Source: an uncultured Clostridia bacterium
GTDB taxonomy: Bacteria > Bacillota > Clostridia > Oscillospirales > Acutalibacteraceae
Assembly: GCA_946183365.1 (NCBI GenBank)
Contig: CAMHAH010000002.1
Coordinates: forward strand, 62,001-126,000
Reading direction: 5' to 3'
Length of the DNA stretch: 64,000 nucleotides
Shown here: in pieces, positions 8,134 through 16,363 of the stretch
How the letters are laid out: the number at the start of each line of letters is the position of its first letter
Numbering within the stretch: the first letter of the stretch is position 1
Translations under genes and position numbers: made by a program
Notes under the pieces: model-generated
Database searches by the model: none
What the model was told of the DNA's origin: nothing
What the model saw: only the letters and a program-made list of their open reading frames with translations

Positions 8134-9468
8134 TTAGATCTTGTCCTTGTCGTCAAAAACGTCGCCGCACTCGGGGCAGAACTTAGGAGGATTATAGGGA
8201 TCCTCGGGCTCCCAGCCGCACTTGTCGCACTTATACTTGGGAGCTGCCTCGGGCTTCTTGGTACCGCACTCGGCGCAGAACTTGCCCTTGTTTACCTTGC
8301 CGCATGAGGGACAGGTCCAGCCGTCTTCGGGCTTCTTGGTGCCGCATTCGGGACAGAACTTGCCTGTAGCTGTCTTGCCGCACGAGGGGCAGGTCCAGCC
8401 GCCGGCAGCGGCGGGAGCTGTGTTAGCGGCGGGCTGCTGAGGAGCCTGCTGCTGTTGCTGCTGACCCATCTGGAAGAGGTTCGCGGCAGCGTTGCCGCCC
8501 ATGCCCTGAGCCATACCCATGCCCATGAACGCGCCCATAGCGCCGTTCTGGTTGTTGGCGGCGTCCTGCATAGCCTGAGCCTGAGCGCCTACGAGGTGAG
8601 CGGCAGCCATGTTGGGATCGCGGAAAGCGGCGTTGCGCTGTACCTCCTTGAGCATCTTCTGATCCTCTTCGGGGAGGTCGAGAGACTGGAACGCGATAGA
8701 TACGACCTTTAAGCCGCGCAGCTCGCCCCATTTCTCGGAGAGAGCGGCGTTCATTTTATCGCAGAGCAGGTCTACATGACCGGGGATCTGGTTGGGGCGG
8801 AGCTCTTCGTTAGACATCTCGGCAAAAGCGGGCTGGAGCTTGTTGATGAACTCAGCCTTGAGCTGTTTATCTATCTCAGAGCGGGGATAATCGCCGCTCT
8901 GGAAGTTGCCGCATACGTTGGTGTAAAAGAGGATGGGGTTCTCTATTCTGTAGCTGTAATAGCCGTTGCAGCGGATGGAGACGTCGAGGTCGATACCGAT
9001 GCGGCTGTCAACTACGCGGAAGGGGATGGGGTTGGCTGTGCCGAAGGGGTTCTCCATCATTTCCTTGGTGTTGAAGTAATAAACGCGCTGATCCTTGGGA
9101 GGCTCGCCGCCGTAGGTAAAGCGCTTTCCTATCTGCAGGAAGGTCTGCTTGAGGCTCTCGCCGAAGGAGCCTGTGAAGATAGAAGGCTCGGTCTGAGAAT
9201 TATAGGTATATTCGCCGGGTACGGCGCAGATCTCAGCTACCTTGCCCTGATCGGTGATGATAGCGCACTGACCGTCGGCTACGACAAGACCCGAGCCGTC
9301 AGAGATAACGTTATCGGATCCCTTTGTGTTTGATGAACGTGAAGAAGTCTTTTTCTCGCCCTTGCGCGCGAGAACGTCCTTGGGCATCGCGTCACAAACG
9401 AAGTATTCTTTCCACTGGTCGGCAAGAACTCCGCCGAGGGAGCCTATGCCTGCTTTGATAAGACCCAT
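8134..9468 (-). CDS. SPFH-domain protein with C-terminal zinc ribbons (YdjI-like, COG4260)
   Basis: The 444-residue protein begins MGLIKAGIGSLGGVLADQWKEYF, the signature start of YdjI-type proteins. An SPFH (band 7-like) core covers about residues 25-290 (GQCAIITDQGKVAEICAVPGEYTY, FGTANPIPFRVVD). A Met/Gln/Asn-rich stretch (GMGMAQGMGGNAA, QQQQQQAPQQPA) follows, then two near-identical zinc ribbons (WTCPSCGK...CPECGTKKPE) and a third, CDKCGW...CPECG. The start at 9468 has AGGAGG upstream; the longer reading to 9534 would begin inside the promoter leader. The B. subtilis homologue is recruited by YdjG/YdjH during membrane-fluidity stress. No pspA is adjacent in this window. Confidence 0.87.
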   Translation of the reverse strand: MGLIKAGIGSLGGVLADQWKEYFVCDAMPKDVLARKGEKKTSSRSSNTKGSDNVISDGSGLVVADGQCAIITDQGKVAEICAVPGEYTYNSQTEPSIFTGSFGESLKQTFLQIGKRFTYGGEPPKDQRVYYFNTKEMMENPFGTANPIPFRVVDSRIGIDLDVSIRCNGYYSYRIENPILFYTNVCGNFQSGDYPRSEIDKQLKAEFINKLQPAFAEMSNEELRPNQIPGHVDLLCDKMNAALSEKWGELRGLKVVSIAFQSLDLPEEDQKMLKEVQRNAAFRDPNMAAAHLVGAQAQAMQDAANNQNGAMGAFMGMGMAQGMGGNAAANLFQMGQQQQQQAPQQPAANTAPAAAGGWTCPSCGKTATGKFCPECGTKKPEDGWTCPSCGKVNKGKFCAECGTKKPEAAPKYKCDKCGWEPEDPYNPPKFCPECGDVFDDKDKI

Positions 9469-9540
9469 AAAAATTCCTCCTGAAATTAGTTTGAGCGGCT
9501 TGATGGGATAGAGCGCTGCCGCGTATGATATCACATAATA

Positions 9541-9570
9541 ATTATACTATAACGCGGTTATAAAATTCAA
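9541..9570 (-). promoter_or_regulatory. promoter of the SPFH cluster with inverted repeat in the spacer
   Basis: Read on the minus strand, TTGAAT (9565-9570) and TATAAT (9541-9546) are 18 bp apart. The spacer contains TATAAC-GCG-GTTATA (9548-9562), a 6 bp inverted repeat that could be an operator. Confidence 0.65.
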
Positions 9571-9772
9571 GTGATAAAATGTATATATTATATAGCGTTT
9601 ATTTGGCAAATAATACAAAATTATCGGTTGTTCAAGGTGATAACTTACCTTCGGTTTTAAATCGACAGCTATATCACCAAAAAGAAACGGTCGACTTTGT
9701 TGAAAACGACCAATGAAGCGGAAAACTTGATCCTATGCTTTTAGTTGAGCGTATAAACTTTATACTTTAAAG

Positions 9773-9801
9773 TTGACACATCCGCGCGGCGGTCCTATAA
9801 T
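9773..9801 (+). promoter_or_regulatory. consensus sigma-A promoter
   Basis: TTGACA at 9773-9778 and TATAAT at 9796-9801 are separated by 17 bp, a full consensus match, 48 bp upstream of the ATG at 9850. The 200 bp between this and the divergent SPFH promoter shows no ORF or repeat that I can identify. Confidence 0.9.
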
Positions 9802-9849
9802 GATAACCGTAATCTGTCTTTGAATGATAAAATGAAACGAGGTAATATT

Positions 9850-10590
9850 ATGGCATTTTGTAAGCAATGCGGTCAGCAGTTGATCGACGGCGCGGCTTTT
9901 TGTCCTTATTGCGGTACTCCTGTAGCGGCTCAGCATCCCGCGCAGGATTTTCAGCCCGAGCAGCCTGTTGATAATACACAGCCTCAGGGCTACGATCAGC
10001 AGCAGGGCTATGATCAGCAGCAAGGCTACGGTCAGCCTCAGGGTTATGGTCAGCCTCAGGGTTATGAACAGCCGCAAGGATACGGACAACAGCAGTATGG
10101 TCAACAGCAGTATCAGCAGTATGGTCAACAGCAATATCAGCAGCAGTATCAGCAGTACGGGCAGCAGCCGTACAATCAGCTCTCTGCGGATGATGATGTA
10201 CGCAGGAACAAGGGTATAGCATGGCTCTCGTATTTCGGCATACTGTTTTTGATCCCGATGTTCGCCAAGAAGGAATCGCCCTTCTGTCAGTATCATGTAA
10301 AACAGGGAGCAACACTCTTTTGCGTAAACCTTATCTACTTTATCATCACCCGTATATTCCTCGCGATCGTGGGCGCGATCTTCCCCGGTCACTATAACTA
10401 CTATTTCTATCAGAACAGCGGGGTATACACCTTCTTCAGAGTGATCTTCTCGTTAGGCAGCATCCTGTTCTTTGTGCTCGCCATCATCGGCATAGTCAAC
10501 GCCGCCGGCGGTAAATACAAGGAGCTGCCGATCATCGGCAAGATCCCGTTCATCGCGAAACTCCTCGATAAGTTCTATAACAAGAAATAA
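9850..10590 (+). CDS. zinc-ribbon membrane protein with Gln/Tyr/Gly repeat linker
   Basis: The start at 9850 ([11 protein letters not shown]) follows GAGG; the earlier ATG at 9820 lacks a site. Residues 4-22 hold a zinc ribbon (CKQCG...CPYCG). Residues about 30-115 are a low-complexity tract of [23 protein letters not shown] repeats with almost no charge. The last 120 residues are hydrophobic with three or four membrane segments ([62 protein letters not shown]), resembling the DUF4870/Tic20-like group. The end [19 protein letters not shown] is typical of clostridial zinc-ribbon DUF4870 proteins. The function is unknown. It has its own consensus promoter. Confidence 0.8.
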   Translation: MAFCKQCGQQLIDGAAFCPYCGTPVAAQHPAQDFQPEQPVDNTQPQGYDQQQGYDQQQGYGQPQGYGQPQGYEQPQGYGQQQYGQQQYQQYGQQQYQQQYQQYGQQPYNQLSADDDVRRNKGIAWLSYFGILFLIPMFAKKESPFCQYHVKQGATLFCVNLIYFIITRIFLAIVGAIFPGHYNYYFYQNSGVYTFFRVIFSLGSILFFVLAIIGIVNAAGGKYKELPIIGKIPFIAKLLDKFYNKK

Positions 10591-10851
10591 TACTAAGTTT
10601 CCATTAAACGCTTTAACAAATTTATTAACGGAAAATTTCGTAGAACAAGGCGGACGACGCAGGCAGGCTGGCGCCTGTCAAGGAGGACAACGAAGTTATG
10701 TGTTATAGGGGTCCCCGACGCGCCCCTGCGCGGTGGGGAAAGGAGGAGCCGCCACTCGAGGTCAAAGCGTACCTACCGGATACGCTTACCGAGAACGGCG
10801 AGCGACGACGCAACGCAATAAATGTTAAAGTGTTTTAATGAAACTTAGTAT
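10590..10851. mobile_element. MITE-like element, TTTC-end type, long copy
   Basis: The ends ATACTAAGTTTCCATTAAAC (left) and GTTTTAATGAAACTTAGTAT (right) are imperfect inverted repeats extending about 28 bp. The 262 bp interior has no ORF. It carries two hairpins: CCCC..CGCGC/GCGCG..GGGG at 10713-10738 and AAGCGTA/TACGCTT at 10765-10787. It also has the block around GCAGGCTGGCGCCTGTC that recurs at 31520 and 40340. It begins at the stop codon of the zinc-ribbon gene and ends just before the terminator at 10870. No clear target duplication is seen. Confidence 0.8.
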
Positions 10852-10869
10852 AAGCTCATACGCATTACA

Positions 10870-10900
10870 AAAGGCTGTCCGTGAAGGGCAGCCTTTTTGA
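10870..10900. terminator. intrinsic terminator
   Basis: AAGGCTGTCC (10871-10880) and GGGCAGCCTT (10886-10895) form a stem followed by TTTT on the plus strand and by A/T-rich sequence on the minus strand. It separates the convergent zinc-ribbon and esterase genes. Confidence 0.75.
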
Positions 10901-10920
10901 GTATCATAATGTATTGACCA

Positions 10921-12090
10921 TCATTCGGTTTTCTGAGTATCGTCGGTCTTCATCGGTATGGGCTTTGGGAAGGCGTACTTGAGGTAATCGGGGAAGACAG
11001 CGCGCCAGTACATCTCGTTATGGATGCCGCTGTCATAGATCTTTGTAACGATCTTGTCCTCGGGATAATCGGCTTTTTTGAGGGTCTCGGGCATTATCTC
11101 AGCCTGAGAGCAGATCTGCGCCTCAAGCTGATCCTTGCTGCTTTTGCCGCTGTAGATATAGACGACAGGGGTGTTGACCGAGAAATCCTTTTCGGATATA
11201 TACTTTTTCCATGTCTCGGGCGAATAGAGCAGGAACGCGGGCGACATAGCGCCTATCGAGCCGAACTTGTCGGGGTGTTCCATGCCGATGTAGAAGCTCT
11301 CGATACCGCCCGAGGAGCTGCCGCAGATATGGGTGTGTTCAAAGTCGGTATAAACGTTGTAGTTCTCGTTGATATAGGGCATGACCGTCTTGACGACAAA
11401 ATCTGAGAAATACTCGCCGTGACCGTTCTCATAGTCGGGTGACAGTACCTCGCCGATATCCGGAGTAAGCTCGTCGTCGCGCCAGCTGTCGGCGTTCTCG
11501 ATGCCGACTATTATGCACTTCTCGCCGCCGTTCTGAGCCATCGCCCGCGCGCTCTCGGCTACTGCCCATGAGCCTGTAGAGGTGGCTGAGGGGTCGAACA
11601 GGTTCTGACCGTCGGTCATATAGATGACCGAGCACGGATCGCCCTTGGGATCATAATCATCGGGCGTCCAGATAAGGATATCCTTGGTGCGCTTCTGATA
11701 ATCAAAGGTCTTGCGCTCGTATTTGGGAGCGTCTGAGCCGGTGTCATAGGGCATGAAGCGGTGTTCGTTGAGCACCCATCCCGTGACATAGCTGTTGTAC
11801 GCGAGCTCTATGGTCTCGTCGGTATTCGTCTTGATCGTCACACGGTCGAACTTATCGGGGTCGGCTGAGCAGGTGTAGTCGGTATAGCCTTCGCCGCTCT
11901 CGCCTTTTTTGAGCTTGACCTCAGATGTTTCGCCGCTGACGGTGTTTTTGAATATCGCGGTTATCTCTTCACTGCTTTTTGTATCGCGAACGGTGAAGAG
12001 CTTACCTTTGGCGTTTGAGCCCGAGCAGGCGCTCAGCGCGGCGACAAGCGTCACAGCGGTCAGAATAAGGCAAATAATACGTTTTTTCAT
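10921..12090 (-). CDS. lipoprotein esterase, alpha/beta hydrolase of the esterase D/Fes group
   Basis: The 389-residue protein has a lipoprotein signal (residues 1-22, LSACSG lipobox), so it is anchored outside the membrane. Residues 25-115 form a beta-sandwich N-domain. The hydrolase domain follows: ILIWTPDDYDPKG, VIYMTDGQNLFDP, IIVGIENADSWRDDELTP, then the nucleophile elbow HICGSSSGG (central Ser of GxSxG) near residue 265 and a late acid/His region (YDSGIHNEMYWR). Family members include feruloyl and acetyl-xylan esterases and enterobactin esterase. For a fibre-degrading clostridium a carbohydrate ester is plausible but unproven. It is coupled to the upstream small membrane gene by a 4 nt overlap. 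Confidence 0.83.
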   Translation of the reverse strand: MKKRIICLILTAVTLVAALSACSGSNAKGKLFTVRDTKSSEEITAIFKNTVSGETSEVKLKKGESGEGYTDYTCSADPDKFDRVTIKTNTDETIELAYNSYVTGWVLNEHRFMPYDTGSDAPKYERKTFDYQKRTKDILIWTPDDYDPKGDPCSVIYMTDGQNLFDPSATSTGSWAVAESARAMAQNGGEKCIIVGIENADSWRDDELTPDIGEVLSPDYENGHGEYFSDFVVKTVMPYINENYNVYTDFEHTHICGSSSGGIESFYIGMEHPDKFGSIGAMSPAFLLYSPETWKKYISEKDFSVNTPVVYIYSGKSSKDQLEAQICSQAEIMPETLKKADYPEDKIVTKIYDSGIHNEMYWRAVFPDYLKYAFPKPIPMKTDDTQKTE

Positions 12091-12410
12091 GTCTGATCTC
12101 CTTTATCATTATTATCATTCAGATAGGGCAGGTCGCTGCTCTTTACCGAATAAGGGTTCTTGTTCTTTACGGGCGGCGTCGGTGGCGCCGAACGCGCCCA
12201 CGCGCCTATCCCCCACAGTATCAGCATCCAGATTATCATAAACAGCAAAAACGCTCCGAAGTATACAAGACAGTACCACCATTTTATATACTGAGGTATG
12301 ATGAAGTGGAGCACAAGCAGTATCCATCCGGGGATAGTGAGGCGAAAGTTGAGCCAGATGTTGAATAACAGCATTATAAAAAACGGTCCCGTTCGTGAGG
12401 TCTTACGCAT
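12087..12410 (-). CDS. hypothetical small membrane protein
   Basis: This 107-residue protein is of no family I recognise. Two or three hydrophobic stretches (GPFFIMLLFNIWLNFRLTIPGWILLVLHFIIP and WWYCLVYFGAFLLFMIIWMLILWGIGAWA) occupy residues 8-73. A polar Pro/Asn/Lys tail (SAPPTPPVKNKNPYSVKSSD) follows. AGGAGG upstream supports the ATG at 12410. Its stop overlaps the esterase start (ATGA), so the two are translationally coupled and probably function together at the envelope. Confidence 0.72.
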   Translation of the reverse strand: MRKTSRTGPFFIMLLFNIWLNFRLTIPGWILLVLHFIIPQYIKWWYCLVYFGAFLLFMIIWMLILWGIGAWARSAPPTPPVKNKNPYSVKSSDLPYLNDNNDKGDQT

Positions 12411-12449
12411 TTTATCCTCCTTTATTAATAGAGCGGAGCTTCGGCATTA

Positions 12450-13448
12450 TCATACGACCTTGTTGAGCCTGAAGTCAAAGCCCTCGGCGAGGGTGAAATC
12501 GTCATATATCCCCTCGGTAATATACAGCTCGTTATCCGTCAGGATCATGAAGTCAAAGCCGCCGTTTGCGCGGTAGTATTCTTCAGCTTTATCGAGCCCC
12601 ATAACAAAGAGAGCCGTTGAAAGGGCGTCGGCGTTTGTTCCGCTCTCGCAGAATATCGTGACCGACCGGATACCGTTATCGACGGGCTTCGCAGTCTTTG
12701 GGTCGAGTATGTGTATATATTTGGCGCCGTCCTCGGTGGTGAAGTATCTCTCATATCCGCCCGAGGTGGCGAGCACGCCGCTCTTACAGCTCAGATAGCC
12801 GAAATACCCCGCGGGGTTCTCGGGGTCGGCTATGCCTACCTTGAAGGCTGAGCCGTCGGGCTTTGTGCCGTACAAGCCGATGGTGCCTCCGAGGTTCAGC
12901 ACGGCGGCTTTAGCGTCGCTCTCTTTTAGCATAGCCGTACACATATCGGCGGCGTAGCCCTTGGCGACCGCTCCGAGGTCGAGCATAGCGTCGTTTGACA
13001 AGCTGAAGGTATCGCCGTCAGAGCTTATAAAGTTGTGATCTATCCTTCCCGCGAGTTTTGATAGAGTTTCATTATCGGGCACCTTGTATTCACCCGTTGT
13101 AAAGCCCCATTCGAGCACGGCGGGATAGACGGTGACGTCAAAGTATCCGTCCAAGCGTCCGCACAGCTCAAGAGAGCGGTTGAGAAGCTCCTTCGTGTCG
13201 GCGCTGACTTGAGCCTTTTTGTCACTGTTCAATCTGTATATCTCGCTGTTTTCATCGGTGGCGTCAAAGAGACGGTCGAGCTCGTTTATGCGGCTTTTGA
13301 GCTTATCGGCGATATCCGCGTCGCCGTATACGGTCAGAGACATCACCGTATCCATAGCCTGAAATGAGGTCGTTTCGGGCTTTTTCTTTGAGCATGAGCA
13401 CAGCAATATCGAGCACAATATGAGAGTTAAACATATTATCCTTTTCAT
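12450..13448 (-). CDS. apbE: FAD:protein FMN transferase lipoprotein (ApbE)
   Basis: The 332-residue protein has a lipobox (LLCSC) after a short signal. Family motifs in order are FQAMDTVMSLTVYG near residue 30, MLDLGAVAKGYAAD near 165, AAVLNLGGTIGLYG, GVLATSGGYERYF, YIHILDPKTAKPVDNG and the late CESGTNADALSTALFVMG. ApbE attaches FMN covalently to Thr/Ser of exported flavoproteins using FAD and Mg. It is divergent from the NusG-II/Gx pair, a neighbourhood known from flavin-based extracellular electron transfer clusters. The ATG sits about 7 bp past the -10 box with no ribosome site, so the mRNA may be leaderless. Confidence 0.93.
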   Translation of the reverse strand: MKRIICLTLILCSILLCSCSKKKPETTSFQAMDTVMSLTVYGDADIADKLKSRINELDRLFDATDENSEIYRLNSDKKAQVSADTKELLNRSLELCGRLDGYFDVTVYPAVLEWGFTTGEYKVPDNETLSKLAGRIDHNFISSDGDTFSLSNDAMLDLGAVAKGYAADMCTAMLKESDAKAAVLNLGGTIGLYGTKPDGSAFKVGIADPENPAGYFGYLSCKSGVLATSGGYERYFTTEDGAKYIHILDPKTAKPVDNGIRSVTIFCESGTNADALSTALFVMGLDKAEEYYRANGGFDFMILTDNELYITEGIYDDFTLAEGFDFRLNKVV

Positions 13449-13454
13449 GATATT

Positions 13455-13483
13455 AGATTATCACAATATCGATAGCCAGTCAA
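13455..13483 (-). promoter_or_regulatory. apbE promoter, probably leaderless transcript
   Basis: On the minus strand TTGACT (13478-13483) and TAATCT (13455-13460) are 17 bp apart. The expected start of transcription coincides with the ATG at 13448. Confidence 0.65.
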
Positions 13484-13490
13484 TGAAATG

Positions 13491-13519
13491 TTGCAAGTTG
13501 CGATTTAATGTGTTAAAAT
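13491..13519 (+). promoter_or_regulatory. promoter of the NusG-II/Gx/serine hydrolase operon
   Basis: TTGCAA at 13491-13496 and TAAAAT at 13514-13519 are 17 bp apart. This excludes the GTG at 13520 as start and supports the ATG at 13547, which has GGGAGA upstream. Confidence 0.7.
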
Positions 13520-13546
13520 GTGACATATCTTTATTCGGGAGAACAG

Positions 13547-13912
13547 ATGAAATATAAGGTTTTTATTATTATCGCGGCGGTGATACTGGCGGCGGGCATT
13601 ATCGGCTCGGCGCTGGTGATGAACGCCCCCGCGCGCGATATCGTCCGCGTCATAAGTGACGGCGAGGTGCTGTATACGCTTGACCTCAAAGCCGAGACAG
13701 ACAGGACGTTTGACATTGAATATAACGGACATATCAATACCGTAGAGATACAGGATCATCGCATAAGGGTCAAGAGCGCCGATTGTCCCGACCGTACGTG
13801 CGTCGATATGGGGTGGCTCACGAGCTCGGCTATGCCGATAGTGTGTCTGCCTCATCATCTTGTGATAGAATATTCCGACAGCGCCGACGGCGTTGACGCG
13901 GTAACGAGGTAG
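13547..13912 (+). CDS. NusG domain II-containing membrane-anchored protein
   Basis: The 121-residue protein has an N-terminal anchor (KYKVFIIIAAVILAAGIIGSALVM). One small beta-rich NusG-II domain follows, ending with SADCPDRTCVDMGWLTSSAMPIVCLPHHLVIEYS, the CPDxxC and CLPH motifs usual in this group. It is not a transcription factor despite the name. It is followed 2 nt later by the Gx transporter gene. In Listeria and Enterococcus such a pair (EetA/EetB, as I recall) belongs to the flavin-dependent extracellular electron-transfer locus together with an ApbE. Confidence 0.85.
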   Translation: MKYKVFIIIAAVILAAGIIGSALVMNAPARDIVRVISDGEVLYTLDLKAETDRTFDIEYNGHINTVEIQDHRIRVKSADCPDRTCVDMGWLTSSAMPIVCLPHHLVIEYSDSADGVDAVTR

Positions 13913-13914
13913 CT

Positions 13915-14421
13915 ATGAGCGATAAGGTAAAGAGGCTTACGGAGCTCGCCGTACTGACAGCGGTATCTCTGATCATTTTTGTGATAGAGCTGCAAATACC
14001 CAATCCTTTCCCGATACCGGGTATAAAGCTCGGTCTTGCTAATATCATCACGGTCTACGCAGTGTATCACTACAAAGCGCATGAGGTCGCGGCGATCGTC
14101 GCGGTCAGGCTTATACTGGGCGCTGTATTCAGCGGAAATTTTGCGGCGCTCATCTATAGCGCGGCGGGCGCTGTGCTGTGTCTGCTCGGTATGTTGATAT
14201 TAAAAAGATTTATAGACGAAAAGCACCTTTGGCTGTCGTCGGTGTTCGGCGCCGTACTGCACAATACGGGTCAGATGATCGCCGCGCTGATAGTTATGCG
14301 CACCCCTCAGCTTTTGCTGTATTATCCGTTCCTCCTGGTGTCGGGGTGCCTTTCGGGAGCCTTCACGGGATTGTGCGCTCAGATCGTTACGTCAAGATTA
14401 AAGGGATGGAAGAGAAAATGA
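13915..14421 (+). CDS. Gx transporter family protein (heptaprenyl diphosphate synthase component I family)
   Basis: The 168-residue, almost entirely hydrophobic protein has about five membrane segments. It carries IPNPFPIPGIKLGLANIITVYAV (the diagnostic PxPGxKLGLAN block), RLILGAVFSGNFAALIYSAAGAVLCL and FGAVLHNTGQMIAALIVM. The family resembles small-molecule S components, and proposed roles include flavin or quinone-precursor handling. It sits between the NusG-II gene and the serine hydrolase, whose start overlaps its stop (ATGA). Confidence 0.85.
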   Translation: MSDKVKRLTELAVLTAVSLIIFVIELQIPNPFPIPGIKLGLANIITVYAVYHYKAHEVAAIVAVRLILGAVFSGNFAALIYSAAGAVLCLLGMLILKRFIDEKHLWLSSVFGAVLHNTGQMIAALIVMRTPQLLLYYPFLLVSGCLSGAFTGLCAQIVTSRLKGWKRK

Positions 14422-15560
14422 AACTCAGATCAAAAGCGATTTTGGCGGCGGTATTGGCAGTGGCTTTGCTGTTTACCGCCTGCAGCGCCGCGCGCGGAAA
14501 GGGGCTGAGCGGTACGAGTAAAAAAGAACTCGCCGAGAGCTTGACTAAGTATATGGAGAGGATGGATATCCACGGCTCTTTATACGCGGTATATCACGGC
14601 GATACAATCATTGATACGTCAAGGGGCTCAAACAGCGGCAAGGGCTCAGATATAGTATACGCCGTCGCCTCGGTCACTAAGCAAATAACCGCTTCATGCG
14701 TGATGAAGCTCTATGAGCAGGGCAAGCTCGATATCGAGGATAAGCTCAGCAAATACTTTCCCGATTACCGCTACGGCGATAAGATCACCGTAAAGCAGCT
14801 GATGTATCAGCGATCCGGCATACCGGATTTCTCGGTAGACAGTCATGACGGCGCGGTGTGGGTCAGCTGCGACAACAGCGAAAAAGAGATAGAGATAAAG
14901 AGAAGCTCGACCGCCGAAGAGAACGAGAAGCTAATCAGAGAGCTGTTCCTTTCATGCGATCTGCTCTTTGAGCCCGAGGAGTATTTCTATTATTCCGACT
15001 CCAATTTCTCTCTGCTGGCTGAGATAGTGGCTCAGGTATCGGGTATGAGCTTCCATGAATATGTCCGCGCGAATATATTCAAGCCCCTCGGTATGGATAC
15101 GGCATCGTTCATCGACGATCACAGCTACGGTCCCGAGGTCACGATAGCAAAGACGGACACTAAGGAATTCGACTATGATTATTTTGATTATAAGGGCGCT
15201 GAGTACGGCTGCGGAGATATGATGGCGGCTCCCGTCGACCTATATAAGTGGTATAAAGGTTTTACGCACGGCAAGGTAGTATCCGATAAGTATTATAAGA
15301 TGATGACCGAGAGCTACAGCGCTCCCGATGAGCTGGGCTACGGCTTCGGACTTATGATATCCGATACCGAGGACTGTAAAGCTCTGTTTCACTACGGCTG
15401 GATACCCTCTTATTACAGCTCTGTATTTATGGTGCCCGATTACGACCTGTTCATCACCCTGCTCGCCAACGGCGCTGACGGCAACCCCCACGGCGCCGCC
15501 TCTGTCATAGCCGGACGGATAGCGAACAATATCGGCGCGGATATAGGTTCGGTAGAATAA
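14418..15560 (+). CDS. serine hydrolase lipoprotein, class C beta-lactamase/PBP fold
   Basis: The start at 14418 overlaps the preceding stop and opens a lipoprotein signal (LLFTACSAARG), giving 380 residues. The SxxK nucleophile motif is SVTK within VYAVASVTKQITASCVMKLYEQGKLDIEDKL. The second motif is YYSDSNFSLLAEIV, where the usual YSN is YSD. PLGMDTASF and late HYGWIPSYYSS (in place of a KTG/HxG triad) follow. Such enzymes act as D-aminopeptidases or esterases outside the cell; true beta-lactamase activity is unlikely. The link to the NusG-II/Gx genes is by overlap only. Confidence 0.87.
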   Translation: MKLRSKAILAAVLAVALLFTACSAARGKGLSGTSKKELAESLTKYMERMDIHGSLYAVYHGDTIIDTSRGSNSGKGSDIVYAVASVTKQITASCVMKLYEQGKLDIEDKLSKYFPDYRYGDKITVKQLMYQRSGIPDFSVDSHDGAVWVSCDNSEKEIEIKRSSTAEENEKLIRELFLSCDLLFEPEEYFYYSDSNFSLLAEIVAQVSGMSFHEYVRANIFKPLGMDTASFIDDHSYGPEVTIAKTDTKEFDYDYFDYKGAEYGCGDMMAAPVDLYKWYKGFTHGKVVSDKYYKMMTESYSAPDELGYGFGLMISDTEDCKALFHYGWIPSYYSSVFMVPDYDLFITLLANGADGNPHGAASVIAGRIANNIGADIGSVE

Positions 15561-15607
15561 CAAACGCCCGCCGCGGATATTTCCGTGACGGGCATTTTGC
15601 GGATATA

Positions 15608-16363
15608 CTATTTATTGATCAATAAAAATACGATATAACAAATACCGTATAATACCGGCTGATGTACCATATAGATGAACAGGCTGTGTCTGCCGATAAA
15701 GCCGAGTACCGGTATCTCCTTATATAAGAAACAGTCGAGCCCCTTGCCCTTTATCACTTTCCACAGCAGATAGCCGAAGATGAACAGGAATATCCACGGC
15801 AGCAGAGGAAAGTAATCGGATGAATAAAAGTCGTTTGACGGAAATCCGAGGAACGCAAGCCATTTTAAGTTATATATAGCTGCCGGCAGCTTTATGAGTG
15901 GATAAGTGAAGATACCTATATAGCCCGAGGGTATACCGTAGCACAGTACGAACAGCAAGAGCGATATCCCCGCTCCGGGAGCGGCGGGAACCTTATTCAG
16001 TACGCCTCTCAACGCATAGGTTATCAGCATGGCGGCGCCCAAAAAGCTGAGTATACCGCACCATATCATTCCTTCCGGCATGAATATCAGCATTACCAGC
16101 GATATCGCTAAACCGCAGAGGCTCACTGTTATTCCCCTGAAATATCCTCTGCGGGTGAAATTCAGCGAGATACCCGAGATCATTATAAAGGAACAGCAGA
16201 TGAACCGCTCCCAGATCATCACCGGGACAGACTGATAAAACCCCGTCCATACTCCGAACACGACGAATATATCATAGCACAGGTGATAGGCTGTCATGTT
16301 GATTATCGCTACGGCTCGCGCGGCGTCTATTATACCGTAGCGGCGACCTTTAGCCTCTGTCAT
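15608..16363 (-). CDS. DUF1624/heparan-alpha-glucosaminide N-acetyltransferase-like membrane protein
   Basis: This 251-residue protein has seven or eight membrane helices. It starts MTEAKGRRYGIIDAARAVAIINMTAYHLCYDIFVVFG, matching the family start R-x-x-x-I-D-x-x-R-G with a conserved MxxYHxxYD His. SDYFPLLPWIFLFIFGYLLW and GRHSLFIYMVHQPVLYG are also present; the second resembles acyltransferase-3 His motifs. Members transfer acetyl groups across the membrane to sugars. The start at 16363 overlaps the stop of a 33-codon ORF with a strong ribosome site, suggesting coupled translation; a TTG at 16408 is an alternative without a site. Confidence 0.8.
   Translation of the reverse strand: MTEAKGRRYGIIDAARAVAIINMTAYHLCYDIFVVFGVWTGFYQSVPVMIWERFICCSFIMISGISLNFTRRGYFRGITVSLCGLAISLVMLIFMPEGMIWCGILSFLGAAMLITYALRGVLNKVPAAPGAGISLLLFVLCYGIPSGYIGIFTYPLIKLPAAIYNLKWLAFLGFPSNDFYSSDYFPLLPWIFLFIFGYLLWKVIKGKGLDCFLYKEIPVLGFIGRHSLFIYMVHQPVLYGICYIVFLLINK

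Noticed and set aside
14178..14417. 79-residue N-terminal extension of the serine hydrolase
   Set aside because: It overlaps the Gx transporter gene out of frame; a lipoprotein signal begins exactly at 14418.
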